Source: Anolis sagrei
Lineage: Eukaryota; Chordata; Lepidosauria; Squamata; Anolidae
Assembly (NCBI RefSeq): GCF_037176765.1
Contig: NC_090034.1
Span: 27,722,875-27,786,874, forward strand
Reading direction: 5' to 3'
Length of the DNA: 64,000 nucleotides
The translations under genes and the position numbers were made by a program. Position 1 is the first letter of the stretch; each line of letters opens with the position of its first letter. The notes below the pieces were generated by a model. The model was given only the letters and a program-made list of their open reading frames with translations. It was not told where the DNA came from and did no database searches. Positions 47,785 through 60,000 of the stretch are shown piece after piece.

Positions 47785-48377
47785 AGCTGTATTGACTTGA
47801 ATCAAATGCATACCTCAATTTCCAAAACCCCGAAGCCACAAAAAGTATTTGCTGGGGAATGTAATGCCCAGCTGCAAAAAGTACCCTTTTTCTCATTGGC
47901 CAAAAAAGGTGCGCACTACAGCAGCTGCCTGCTTAAAATTCCTTCTTTAAAAACAAAATAATTGGCACACCAAAGATTCCAACAATGGAAAAGAAAACAT
48001 TGGAATGCATCTATACCAGGCATGGGCAAACTTCAATAGGGTGTTAGGAATTGTGGGAGTTGTAGTCCAAAACACCCGGAGGGATGTTTGCCCATGTCTG
48101 ATCTATGCTGTAGAATGGATCCACTTTAACTGCCCTGGCTCAATGTTGTGGGGTCATGGGGGCTGCCAAAGAATGCTGATGCCTCACCAAACTAAAAATT
48201 CCAGGATCCCATTGCATTGAGCCATTGCAAATTAGAGATCATGTCCCTCAAAGTAGCTTCTCCTTTGGCTTTGGCTCAACACTAAGATTACCCCATTACA
48301 TAAATCCAATATGCACCCAAATTTTAGCAAGGCCATTTAGCCAAAAAAGGTGAGCATTAGATTCGAGTAAATACAGA
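47785..48377. mobile_element. TIR element, TTTACTYGAGTCT family, copy 3, with nested MITE
   Basis: Interior matches the copies at 7945 and 26838. The right end GCATTAGATTCGAGTAAATA is well preserved. A palindromic MITE (48017-48105; GGCATGGGCAAACTTC..) is inserted after GGAATGCATCTATACC. Confidence 0.7.
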
Positions 48378-48689
48378 ACACTTCCCACTGCTGTCTATCC
48401 AGTCTACCTTCTCAGCCACACAGTCCCATCTAAACGAAGGGGCCAGTGGCGACACATGGAGCTATTTCCCTTTCGCTGGTTGTGACACAACAAGCATCGG
48501 TGCCATGTCCCTGCAGTTGATATCCGTGCACTGCATCCAGCTAAAGGAAAACAGTCAAATGCATTGATGCTGATCCCTCTTGCTCTCCAACAACCTTGGA
48601 ATTGGTTGCAGGGCTTTCAAGGTAGGTTTAGCTGTATGATCTATTCAGTGACTAAAACTGTCAGACACACTTCCAAGACTCTGGTGAGA

Positions 48690-49030
48690 TAGCATAACTT
48701 CAGAGCGATGGGTATGTTTAGCTTAAAAGAAGGCTGAGAGAGGAGGGAGCATGACAGCCATATTTAAATATTGGAAAGGAGGTCACATCAAGGAGGAAGG
48801 GGCAAGGCTCATTTTCTGATACTTTCAAGACTGATACAATGGAGGTTCTACCTAAACATTAGGAAGAACTTCCTGACAGTAAGAGCTGTTCAGCAGGAGA
48901 ATAGGCTTCCCTGGAGTTTCCTCTGGGGAGTTTTAAACAGGGGCTGGATGGCTATCTGTTGGAAGTGCTTTGATTGTGTCTTCCTGGATGGCCTTTGTGG
49001 TTGCTTCCAAATCTAGGATTCTATGACTCC
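48690..49030 (+). mobile_element. CR1 3' end
   Basis: GAAGAACTTCCTGACAGTAA, GAGCTGTTCAGCAGGAG, AATCTAGGATTCTATGACTC. Confidence 0.8.
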
Positions 49031-49119
49031 AAACAACTGCCATCTATTTCCTTGAGGTTTCAAATATGGCCATTAATTTGGCAAAGGCCGATTGCTACAT
49101 TACATTCCATAACACAATT

Positions 49120-49345
49120 TTTGTTCCTGGGTTATCAATGTCATTTCCTAATTGGTTCTAGTATAAAAACATGGGGAAAGTTTATTATTGTTTCAGCGGG
49201 AAGGACATCTTGCAATAGCAGATTTTGGTCTAGTTTTTCAATTCAACCCAATTTGTGCCACAAAAGTTTCTGGGGTAGAATAACTACTTTCAAAGTAAGG
49301 AGCACCAAATTAAAAAGAAAATAACTTTCAAACCAGGAACTGAAA
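49120..49345 (+). repeat. Unassigned repeat, copy of 985-1225
   Basis: TTCCTAATTGGTTCTAGTAT..TCTGGGGTAGAATAACTAC..CTTTCAAACCAGG. Confidence 0.6.
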
Positions 49346-49577
49346 ATGTTTCAAATGTTGACACATGACGTTATTTATGAAGGCACATGTGTTTCAGAAG
49401 CAGATCTTGCATGGCATCCATTTCGGATCAAAACACAGCCCCAGCCACCAAAACGTTCAAGAGCGGATGGCGTTTTAAAGTTTAACATGCAAATCCAAAA
49501 GGTTGAATGTAATGTGCAAACCTCCATGTTTCAAAGACTGACATTGCAGGATGTACATTTGGCTTTTGACAGCATTA

Positions 49578-49757
49578 AGGGCCTCACCACACTAGGGAAT
49601 TAATCCACTTAAAATCCAGTTTCTGCCTCCTGCAGAATTCTGGGGTTTGTAGTTTAGGGAGGAGACTTTAACAGCCTCACTAAACTACAAACTATAAAAT
49701 TCTGCAAGAGGCAGAAAGCAGATTTTAAGTGGATTTTTTCTCTCGTGTGATGAAAGG
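49578..49757. mobile_element. Palindromic MITE (CCACACTAGGGAATT family)
   Basis: GGGAATTAATCCACTTAAAA..CAGTTTCTGCCTCCTGCAG pairs with CTGCAAGAGGCAGAAAGCAG..TTTTAAGTGGATT. Arms of about 80 bp around a short loop. Only copy seen here. Confidence 0.8.
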
Positions 49758-49759
49758 TT

Positions 49760-50300
49760 ATGTGAAGCTGCCTTGCCATTTCTGAGATGGTTGATTTTGG
49801 CAAAAGCACAGAGGATGAGCACCCAGGAAGACATCCCCTTACCTTGCGTAGAAACAAATCATGTAACTGGAAGTTATGGCAGCATAAGAACAACTGTACT
49901 TGTTACACGAAAGGCGTTTAGTACTTCCTTGGTCAATATCTTTGTCTCATTGGATAGCAGCGTGCTTCTTTGCCCCTTCCAATACTAATGTTTACCAGTT
50001 AAAGGGAGTGGCTTCCCAGATTTGCCCAGGTTAGCACCCATTCCTTTACTAATGTTTCACAGAAAGCTTTATTCTTCAGCAGTGTTACATAGGATCTGTA
50101 ACAATGGGAACATTTGCCCCCATAACGAGCTTCCTTGAAAGTTGCATCCTCCCAAGTTTTACTTGGATGAGAACTTCCTAAACATTTCAGCTGTGGGTAG
50201 CAAAGGGATGCCAGATATATACACAATGTATTTGCAATTTGCTCAGTGCATTAAAAAACCTTGGTGAACAAAGACCGTGGAAAGAAGAAGAGACACCACT
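49760..50300. other. Intergenic stretch, nothing recognised
   Basis: Unique-looking DNA just beyond the likely ABCA3 3' end. Confidence 0.35.
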
Positions 50301-50307
50301 TTGAAAA

Positions 50308-53300
50308 TTCAGTTTATTTTTTGGAGATGGGGCGGAATGTAACCATGACAGCCAATGCATTACATAAGAGCCACCAAAGAGTGGACGGGTACACCGACGT
50401 ATTGGTCTGAGTCACGGACGAGCCTTGTACCTGTCCCTTGGTCCCCAGCCTGTGTCTTCCTAGTCTTTAAAAACACAAAAACACAAACCTCCTCCCCATA
50501 AAACAGAACAAAACTTGGAAGTGAAATATGGGGCAAATCTCACACAGGGGCTTGCAGATTAGAAGACCTTTCACAAGTGGGGCTTGGTGTCCAAGAGGAG
50601 CAAAGGACGGGCGTTTAGCTTCTGCTTGTCATCCGAATGAAAAGAGTCGCTACATAATCCTGTTTGGGGCAAGGTGTTGGTGCAGAGACAGACCTAAGAA
50701 ATGTTAGAGAATGTTTGGATGCATTCATACAAATACAGACACACAGAGACATACGCACACACACTGTGCAAAATAGCAGTGATTTGTGCAAGAGGACGGT
50801 ATTTGGTATAATCAAAGGAAAGGTACAAAAATAATAACACCAACCATTTACATATTTGGGACACTCCAAGTGGTGCTTTCCGCCAGGGATGGGGACACAT
50901 GCCTCTCCAGATGTCATTGGACTGCAAGTCCCCTCAGCCCTTGCCAGCACAGCTGGATGCTGGGAGTTGCAGTCTGCCACCTGGGCTAGCACCTTGTTGA
51001 TGACATGATGCAGGCGTACATTGTGCTACACATGCTGGGCAAATCGTGTGGACAATGCTGCTGGTTGTATCCAGCTACATGCAGTGCGATGCAGTTGCGC
51101 TTCAACTTTCACTTAATGAGCAAATACTACCCATATGAACGTGTGGCATTATGTTCCCATCCATTCCAGGGGTTGTGCAGTGGAAGCATAATGCAAGAGC
51201 AGACATCCACATGATGTTTGAAGTCATGTAGGATCTTGCCCACAGTTCCCATCCTGGCCACAAAACATTGCAGACAACCCTTTGCACCTGAGAAGATGCC
51301 CTTTGAGCTGACGCAAGGGAGGGAAAGGCCATTGAAGCCTCACTTTCGGCAGAAATGGGAGAATTACTTACAGGGTAAATCCCTGGAAGTTTAAAAATCA
51401 CTGATAAAAATGGACAAGTAAGGAAGTGTTGGGGAGAGGAGCAGCTGCAGTTTCACAGAAGGGTAAGGGACATTTTGCTGTCCAGATGTTTTGAACAGTT
51501 TCCTAGAAGTGTGAGCATCTGGAGGGCCTTAGTTTCCCCATCCTTTTTTAAAACATGTAGTAAAACAAAGACTGGAAGAAGAAAAAGCTCCATCCCACCA
51601 TAGGATGTGTGTCAAATGAAATGCCGCAAGAGGCGGAGCCATGCAATCCAACTGACTTCAGCTCCTGGCTATTGTCTCCAAAAGGAGGTCATTTGTTGGG
51701 CTGGGATTTCCACCAAGAGCTAAGAAGACTTATATTGGTGGAAAAGACTAATAAGGCAATGCCGCTGCTTTGAAACAATGTGCAAGGTTTCCAGGTCAGC
51801 AGGACATGAGAGAGGTCAGACCCCAAAATGGGAGTTTCGTTTCAAGGAGAGCCGAAGCAGGACATTCTGATAAGTCTCCCCAAATAAATTAAAGGAATGC
51901 AACTGGTCAGAATGTGACAATTGCAACAGACAAAAACTGGAAAGGAAGACAAAGCGAAAAGCTGATGGAAGGAACAGCCATTAATCAATGTTCTTTATAG
52001 AACTGATGATGAAGGTTTGGTCAAAGAAACCTGTTCAATACTGTCTCCCTCGAAAGCTGGAGGGTCTGGTCTTGAGGAAAAGATACTGCATGCTTGACTC
52101 CTACCACAGAGTTTAAAGTGCCACAGACCCTCCCATAAAGGACTGGGGAAAGCAAATGATGTTCGCAATGCACAGGCAGAGAGGCGCCCAAGGGGGACTC
52201 AAAGAAGAACCATTAAGAGATGCATAGTTGGGTTACTTCTAAGAATGCAAGCAGGTGAAAGCAACTCTGCCTCTGAACATGGAGGTTGAAAATAGCCTTC
52301 GGGACTAATGGCCCTGGATGAGTGACCATGGGTTTGTTTATCCTCCAAGGAAAGGCATCATCACTCTCAAGGGCAGCCGTGTTCATCACAATTCAATGAT
52401 AACATGAAGCACCCTCCTCTCCCTTTTCTGGTCTTGAATCCTCTCCTCCACGCATTTCCTTACTATCCTCACTTGTCATTTTAGTAACCAAAAAGGTGTG
52501 CAAATGTACTCCTAGGAGTAACTGTCATGACAGATTGGACCAACCCGTACCTCAGCAGCGGCAAGCGGATGCTCTGGGATCCAAGGTTTCATCCTACTAA
52601 GCCTCAGAGATGCACAAGTTCAGCATGTCATCACTAGTAAAATAGGCCAAGCTTTTCCTTTGGACAATTTCAACATCATCCTTTTTTGAAAAGAGATAAC
52701 AAGGACCATAGGCTTAAAAATAAAATTAAATAGAAAACCAACAAAGATGTGGAAAGCAAGTTATTTCACTGCCTTCCTTTCTTAAGAACACAAGTCAACC
52801 AGAAAGAAGACGGAAATGCCTTTTCAATGGACAGGTCCCTGCTGGATGCACAGCCAACATACTGAAAAACCCTATTGATTTCATGAGTCTCCTCTAAGGA
52901 GTTGGGACTCAAAACGGGATGTGCAGCATACCAGAGCCAGAAATGAAAGGAGAAACCTTTGCCTTTGTCTGTGTATTTGTGTATTCTCATCTGGAACAAG
53001 GCATTGAATGTTTGCCTGTGATTGTTTATATGTTGTAATCCGCTCTGAGTCCCCTTGAGGAGGAGAACAGAATATAAATAAAGTGTTGTTGTTGTTGTTA
53101 TCTTAAATGTTGTTCTTTTTTCGGAACTTATACTGTCTGGGAATCAGGAGAGCTGAACTTCAATTTTTTTGCCAGAGCAAAGTTCGGGAAGCCTCGGTCT
53201 AAACCTCAGCAGCTATTTTGGAATGGCAACGTGACTGAACCTTGCCCGCGGCCTCTTAATCAAGAGGAAAATGGACGTAGAAATATGCAGATGCAGAGTA

Positions 53301-53963
53301 TACCTCCTCCAGGAATGGTCCCTCTGCTATTCCGCCTCTCTGGGCAGCAGCAGCAGCAGCATGGCCAGTCTCCCCACAGCAAAAGGCATCCCTCCCCAGT
53401 CCGCAACATCCAATCCCCTGGAAGTGATGCAGCCCAGACTGGGAGATGTGGTTGGTTCCGCACTGCTTTGATCCTTCCCCTTGCATCTTCGGAAGTGAAC
53501 AGAGGACGACTGAGCTCATTCACACAGATATGCCACAGGGATTTTGTACATACAGACACGAGTCGCAGCCATATGGATATGTGCGTTGCCAGCGCCCCAT
53601 ACACGGGGCATGCAAGGGTCAATGATGCCGACACCAATCCAGTGGAAGCGTCGGAAAGCTCTTATCTCGATGTCCAGTCATACCTGGGCCGCAATGGAGC
53701 ACCGTCTCCACTTGCTAAGTGTGAAAACGGAGCGAAAGATGTCAGTTGTCCAGTGCTGATTCGAGAAGGAGGTCTTCATTCGTCCTTGCACGTGCAAATG
53801 GACACACGGACAGACAGGCACGCCCCTGCACACTCTTGCACCACGACCCTTGGATGCATGGTTAAAGACGTAGTTGAGATATAAATTACTGTCTCTATGT
53901 ATACTATATATATAGGCAGCGGGTTCAAACCGCGGAGTCAGAGGAGAGAGGGGCCCTTGCGGC
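50308..53963 (-). other. ABCA3: ABCA3 3' UTR or downstream flank (putative)
   Basis: Mostly unique sequence downstream of the ABCA3 stop, with one L2 3' tail (plus orientation) at about 53010-53105. A minus-strand AATAAA at about 50308-50316, within unique sequence, is a candidate distal poly(A) signal; an earlier end is equally possible. Mature extent unknown. Confidence 0.35.
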
Positions 53964-54095
53964 TCATTTCCCTCGATCCTCTGTGTAGTGCTGGAAGCGC
54001 GTAAAGCTCATGAAGACTTGCTCCAAGGAGATTTGGCTGACGGAATAATCCTCCACGCAGTACTTCTCTTTGGCTTTTTCCAGAGCCCCAAACAC
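53964..54095 (-). CDS. ABCA3: ABCA3 terminal coding exon
   Basis: [43 protein letters not shown], stop TGA (53964-53966). Acceptor CCCTCCCAG. Confidence 0.94.
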   Translation of the reverse strand: MFGALEKAKEKYCVEDYSVSQISLEQVFMSFTRFQHYTEDRGK

Positions 54096-57000
54096 CTGGG
54101 AGGGAGGAAAGGAGAAGATGAAGGGAGAAGGAAGGAATCCCAATCCAGCAAAATGTCTCAACATTTCTGGGGGGAATAAAATGCATATTTGCTCTTCTCT
54201 GGTCTTCGTCCCAGTTCCCCCCAAAGTAATTCTTAAGTATGACACAGCCTAAGAAAATCCAGGCAGTCCCCAAGTGGCAAACAGAATAGGTTCTGCAGGT
54301 TTGTTCTTAAGTTGAATTTGTATTGAAGTTGGAACAGGGACATTTTTAAAAGTGTAACTCCAGCCTACATGTGTGTGCACGCATGTATATGTGTATTGGA
54401 TAGCATATCTTGTTAAGCCTTTGCTATCTGTGCCCCAGTTCAGAAGATTTCACTTCACTTTCTCTCCCTGTGAGAATTGGATTTTGGAAAATTTGTCTTG
54501 TTGTGGAAACAAAGAATTGGGACAAAGCTTCACCTGAGACCCCTTTTCCCCATTTTTCCATGATATTAACTCTTCCAGGAGTGGATTTTCCTTTCTTCTG
54601 AGAGAGAGAGATTCCCCTCACTAGGAGAATCTGTAAGTCAGATGTTTGTAACTCAGGGACTGCCAGTGTATATGTATGTGTGTGTATGTATTACTAACAA
54701 TATATAAGACCCCTCTCACTTTTTGTTGTCTCAGCCCCGTTCTTAACTAGAAGTCATTTGTAAGTCATTTATGTTTGTAACTTGGGGACTGCCTGTAGAA
54801 TGTTTCTTGGTGTTTAGGTTTGTTCCTGGGATTATTTGGGGGCACTAATTCAGAAAACTGCATTGGACAGACCGCATCAGTTTTAGTTTCTGAGATATGG
54901 CTATCATATCATTTTCTATGGGCAAACAGATGACCTCTGGTAGACGGCATTATGTTCTGTATCTCAAGAACTAGACCAGAGGGGGGGAAACTGGTGCCAT
55001 TTTTGTAATCAGCAGGCTAATGTTCGAGGCACCTAAATGTGGATTGGCAAGTGTTATTTACTCCTGGGACGAGTAATATGATACTTGTAATGTTTGTGGG
55101 TTTTAACATGTACCGTCCCTAGCCAAAAGTGAGACATGAGGCACTCCTCATCCTATAGATCCAAAGTTGGCCACAGAGACAACAGAGAGATGAATGTAAT
55201 GTCAGCACCAGCGACAGGACATCCTTCTCTTCTTCAGAACAACAGCCGAGGATCGATGCCATTGCCTCCTTCCCTGTAACTGCACCTAAAGCCAATACTG
55301 TATGTACTCTTCCCAATGGTAGAGCCAGCCCCGTTATCTACATACATAACTCTCCCTGTTGCTCACACTTCCTTGCAGGACTTACCTGTGCCCAACTGAG
55401 GTTCTTATTGGTGATGTGATAATGGACCATGCCTTGGTGCTCATGTTTTAGGACGCTCCCTGGAAGAGGAGAAAAAAAGAGTTTCCCAGTGAAGTGCAAA
55501 AGGTTCTCCGAAAGCAGCTAAGGATACCCAAATGTGAAGATGTGTTTTCCCTCATGCAGAAGCCTATCTCAGCTTGGGCCTGTCTGAGATTCATCCGGTT
55601 CTACAAAGCATCCCTGGAAGAACTGAGGAGTTTTACAAATACTACTTGCTGGCAGATCAGAATCCAATGGCAACATTCAAAGCAGCCGGCTTTTGGGTCA
55701 TAGCGTTCACTTGTCGGCAAAAAGGGTCACCACAAACTTAAGGGAAGCTTTACCTCTGTTTAATTATATCTATTTGTCTATAATCTTGTTATTAATATTA
55801 TTTGTTTGGTTCTGCTTGTTTATCTGATCTGTTGAACATAATACATTTATTCATGCATTCATTCAGCTTGGGCCTTCTATTCTTCAGGACAGGAGATCAG
55901 GATACTACTGGACAACTTCTTATCGTATGGATCAGGATACTACTGGACAACTTCTTATCGTATGGATTGGGGAGCACTTCAAACACCCACAAGGGCCAAC
56001 GCAGTGCTGAGCATTTGAAACAGAGGGTGTATTTACACAGTAGAATTAACACACTCTGGCTCCACATTCCCTGCCATGGCTCAATGGCATAGAATCCTGG
56101 GAGTTTTGCAGGGCCTCCAGTCTTCTCTGCCAAGGAGGGCTGGTGTCTCTCCAAATGACAACTCCTAGGACTTAGTTCTTTAGTGGAGAACTTGCTCTAT
56201 TTCTGTGGCCACGTGGCCCCCAAGATACACCTGCCACTGGGAGAAAAATCAAACCGAAGAATCCCAACATATTTCATTTTGTCTCAAGGTCCCAAGTTGT
56301 TTTATCAAGCTGAAAGTTTGGCGTTGGCATGGCAGTCCTGGGAGAAAGACAATGGGCTGCTGGGTCTTGCCTGCCTTTGAGACGAAACATTGGGCTTGGA
56401 TTTGAAAGACATGGGGTCAATTTGAAACTCAGTCTTTGTCATTGAGCTGGCCTCTCTTGGACTAATCTCCTCCCAGGGCTGCTGCTGCTGCTGTTGTTAT
56501 CTTTATTTATATCCCAACTTTCTCCCTATGGGGACCCAAGGAGGCTAACATCTATCCATCTATTGCAAAAATAACATTGGGAGGAGGAAGAGGAGAGTTA
56601 TCTTTAGCACTTGAACTCACTGGAGGCAAGAGAGCAGAGAAACTTGGCTGACCAATATGGAAAAAGCGGGGGACAGACAAGGTTTTCTTCCCTAACCATT
56701 TGGATTCTCCTCCTGTTCGTGACCTGTGTTGCTGGCTAACACATGTGTGTGTCTTTCTTAAATGGACCAAAGGATTATTCATTCGCCCTGTGCATTCCAT
56801 CCCAAACTTCTCCAAAGTAAAGGATGGCACATTCTGATTTTTTTCCAGTGCTGAACGGAGATCAACCGCTTCCTTGTTTGGTTTATTTATTGGGTTTACA
56901 TTCTGCTTTTCTCCCAGAATGGGAATGAACTGCCTCCCTCCCTCCCCTACTGGTAAGCAGTAGGACTGTGCAAATCTTTGGAGGTCCATTTTGGAATTCT

Positions 57001-60000
57001 GATATTTATTAATACAGATCTCTGATTTGCTAATGGGAGCAGAACTCTTCCAAGGCATTATGAAATACAAATTAGTAAAGATTTGTTGTTTTGGTGCATT
57101 TCAAGATGTGTGTTTTTTCCCCAACATAACAGACTCTGTAATTGCCTGAGTGGGAGGGGACAAGGGAGCTGATGTGATTTGAAGGGTTTTTAAATATATC
57201 TATTTGTAAAAACTTTAAATATCTCCTAAAAATCGGTGGATGATCAAAACGCTCTGAAACTTGGCAGGCTTAAAGTCATAAATGTTGCTTAAAATTGTGC
57301 CGAGTTTCATCCTGATAGCCATAAAAATGACAGAGAAACAAGCCTTGAAATATTCCCCATTGCCACTAATGGAACAAATCTTAACAAAACAATTATGAAG
57401 TTTGGGAGATTCGGATTACGAAACAAAATGGGATCCCTCCAAATCTTACAAAACGGAGTGGGGGCCACCTGAATCTCCGAAACAAATTACTAATCTATTA
57501 AGCAGCAGGAGCAGACCCCCCCGTATAGGATGTTTGCCTTGGCTGCCCTTCTGCACAACGTACCTGGGAAGGTTTTCTCCACAAACGTTTTGAAGGCCTG
57601 CAGGTTGTCTTCCTCATCACTGTGGGTTTTGGCCAGGAGCGTGTACCCGCTGCCAAATTTGCTCTTGAGGTGCTGGGGACTGCCCAGGCATTTGAACTGC
57701 CCATTGACCATGATGGCAAGCCGGGTGCACAGGGCCTCACACTCCTCCATGCTGTGGAACAAAACACAAGGCCAAACTGACATCAAATCACCCACCCGAC
57801 AAGGGAAAGCAGTGGCCTCGGGCGCTACAGAAGCAAAACATGTCAATGACGACAGGAAAACATCTCTATTTTCAACCAACCAGATTATTCCTGGCAGCTA
57901 AGCAGGAACAGCACTTTGGAAGTGCTCAGAGTACAGCTCTGAGTCTCGCCCTTGTTCAATTTTTTTAGCATTTTATACTTTGTTTTTATTACATTGTTGA
58001 CATTATTTTATGGCATTACTATGTTATTGTTAAGCATTTTTATTTGATGTTATCATCTGTTTTGTATGTACTTTACTTTGCTTTATTGTAATTATTTGGG
58101 CTTGGCCTCATGTTAGCTGCCCCGAGCCCCTTTGTGAAGTTGGTGGCGGGATATAAATAAAGTTTTATTAGTTTTATTATTATTACAGCTTATCCTCCTT
58201 TTTGGCTACAAGGCAGAGAAGAAAGCTGTTTTTGGACAGTGCTTGGAAAAGACAGATCTACTTTTGGACAGAATTACTTTGGCAGAACTAAAGATCCTAG
58301 CAATGCCAATTCAGTGTGGCAACTGGAAGTCCAAAAAAGTAACTTTCCCAAAGTCTGTTCCTGGGTAGCCTCCCCCATTTCTGAGAACTCTATGCTGTGC
58401 ACAGAACAGGCAAATGTGCTTTGGATAGGAAGTCCAGGCTCTCTCAGCAGAACAGATGGTCTCTATAATGTGTGTAAAATATGTCATTAAATGTGTATCT
58501 ACATCACCTGAGCTTTTAGTATGATGTTGCCTGAGCATCTAGGCATCCTAATGGAACCAATGGATTCAAATGACAAGAAAAGAATTGCACCTAAGCAAGA
58601 GCTGCCTGATAGTGGAATGGACTGCCTTGCTCTCTTGGGAGGCCCTTGAAGCAGAGATTGGACAGGCATCTTTTAGGAGTGCTTTAGCTCTGCATTCCTC
58701 CAGGGCAAGGGGTTGGACTAGGTGGACCTTGGGGTCCCTCTTCCTACTCTGAGATTCCCTGAGTCTCTGTTTAAAGAAGCCACTCGTTTTTCGGGATATA
58801 ACTGAATGACGCGAGAGAGCCTCACTTCCCCGTTTATATGCTGTCCTTTCAACCTGCCAGCAGAGGCCAACTAGCAGGAAAACAGAGCCCACCTGTGAGA
58901 GGTGATGATGATAGACTTGCCACACTCCCGCGTCCTGGCCACCGCATCCCACAGCAGGCGCCTGGCCACAGGGTCCATACCGGTTGATGGCTCATCCAGG
59001 AAGATGACAGGCGGGCCGCCGATCAGTGCAATGCCGGCACTCAGCTTCCGCTTGTTGCCCCCGCTGCGGAGACAAACGTGGCAGCCTTGAGAATGGCTGT
59101 TGGGCTGGAACAGAGCCCTAAAGCACTCTCACCCAAGGGGCTTTTCATGCAGAGGGTCTCATCATGTAAGGCTGGAGAGACATCTGTTTGAATGCCACTG
59201 ACAACTAGTGTAAACCAGGAGTAGGAAGCTCAGTCCCTGGGGCCCAACCCCAACCTAGTGCGTTCCTTGGAACCTTATCACATTGTGATATAACCCATTT
59301 ATATCAGTCTCCATCCCATATTTTTTTAGGACTGGATGCATCCTGTTATTGAGATGGGATGCGTCCTCTCCTTCCTCATCACACCTGATTATTACGATTC
59401 TTAGACTCCTCGCAACACAGAAGGCTGGCTCCTCCCAATCAATTCAAAACATCACTCAATTACTTTTTAAAAAGTATTGTTGCTGATGGGGTGCATACAG
59501 ATTTTCCTATCGCATACAAAAGCAGAGCTTCAGCAATGGAAAAATCCGCAGCATTTCAAAAAAACATGATTAGCATTCCATGTGCAAATCCCTGGTTTCT
59601 GTGACCCTTTGCAAATGGGGCCTGACAGAATACTGACAGGATGGGGCATCCTAATGGAACGTCGTGTGATGGGACCCATTCAAAATAATTATCAAACTGT
59701 CTCAAGAAACTGTGTCTTTCTTAATGTGATCAGGTCTCCGGTTGCCACATTTATTTTCTCATGGTTTCACTATTGGGAAGTTTTCCTATGTTCTTCCTCA
59801 TTCCTCATGGAGCCACAGGGATTATAATGACAAAAGCAGTGTTACAAGAGCATAGTGTGGAATCTGACATCAGTGATGGAACTGTGTCAACTGTACTTTC
59901 AGCCACAAAACTAAGACTTCCTGCCAAGTGCTCTCTTTTTGACTCTAATGTATGGAGACCCCACAAAGGAGAAAACTCCAGGTCACCCTATACTCAACAG

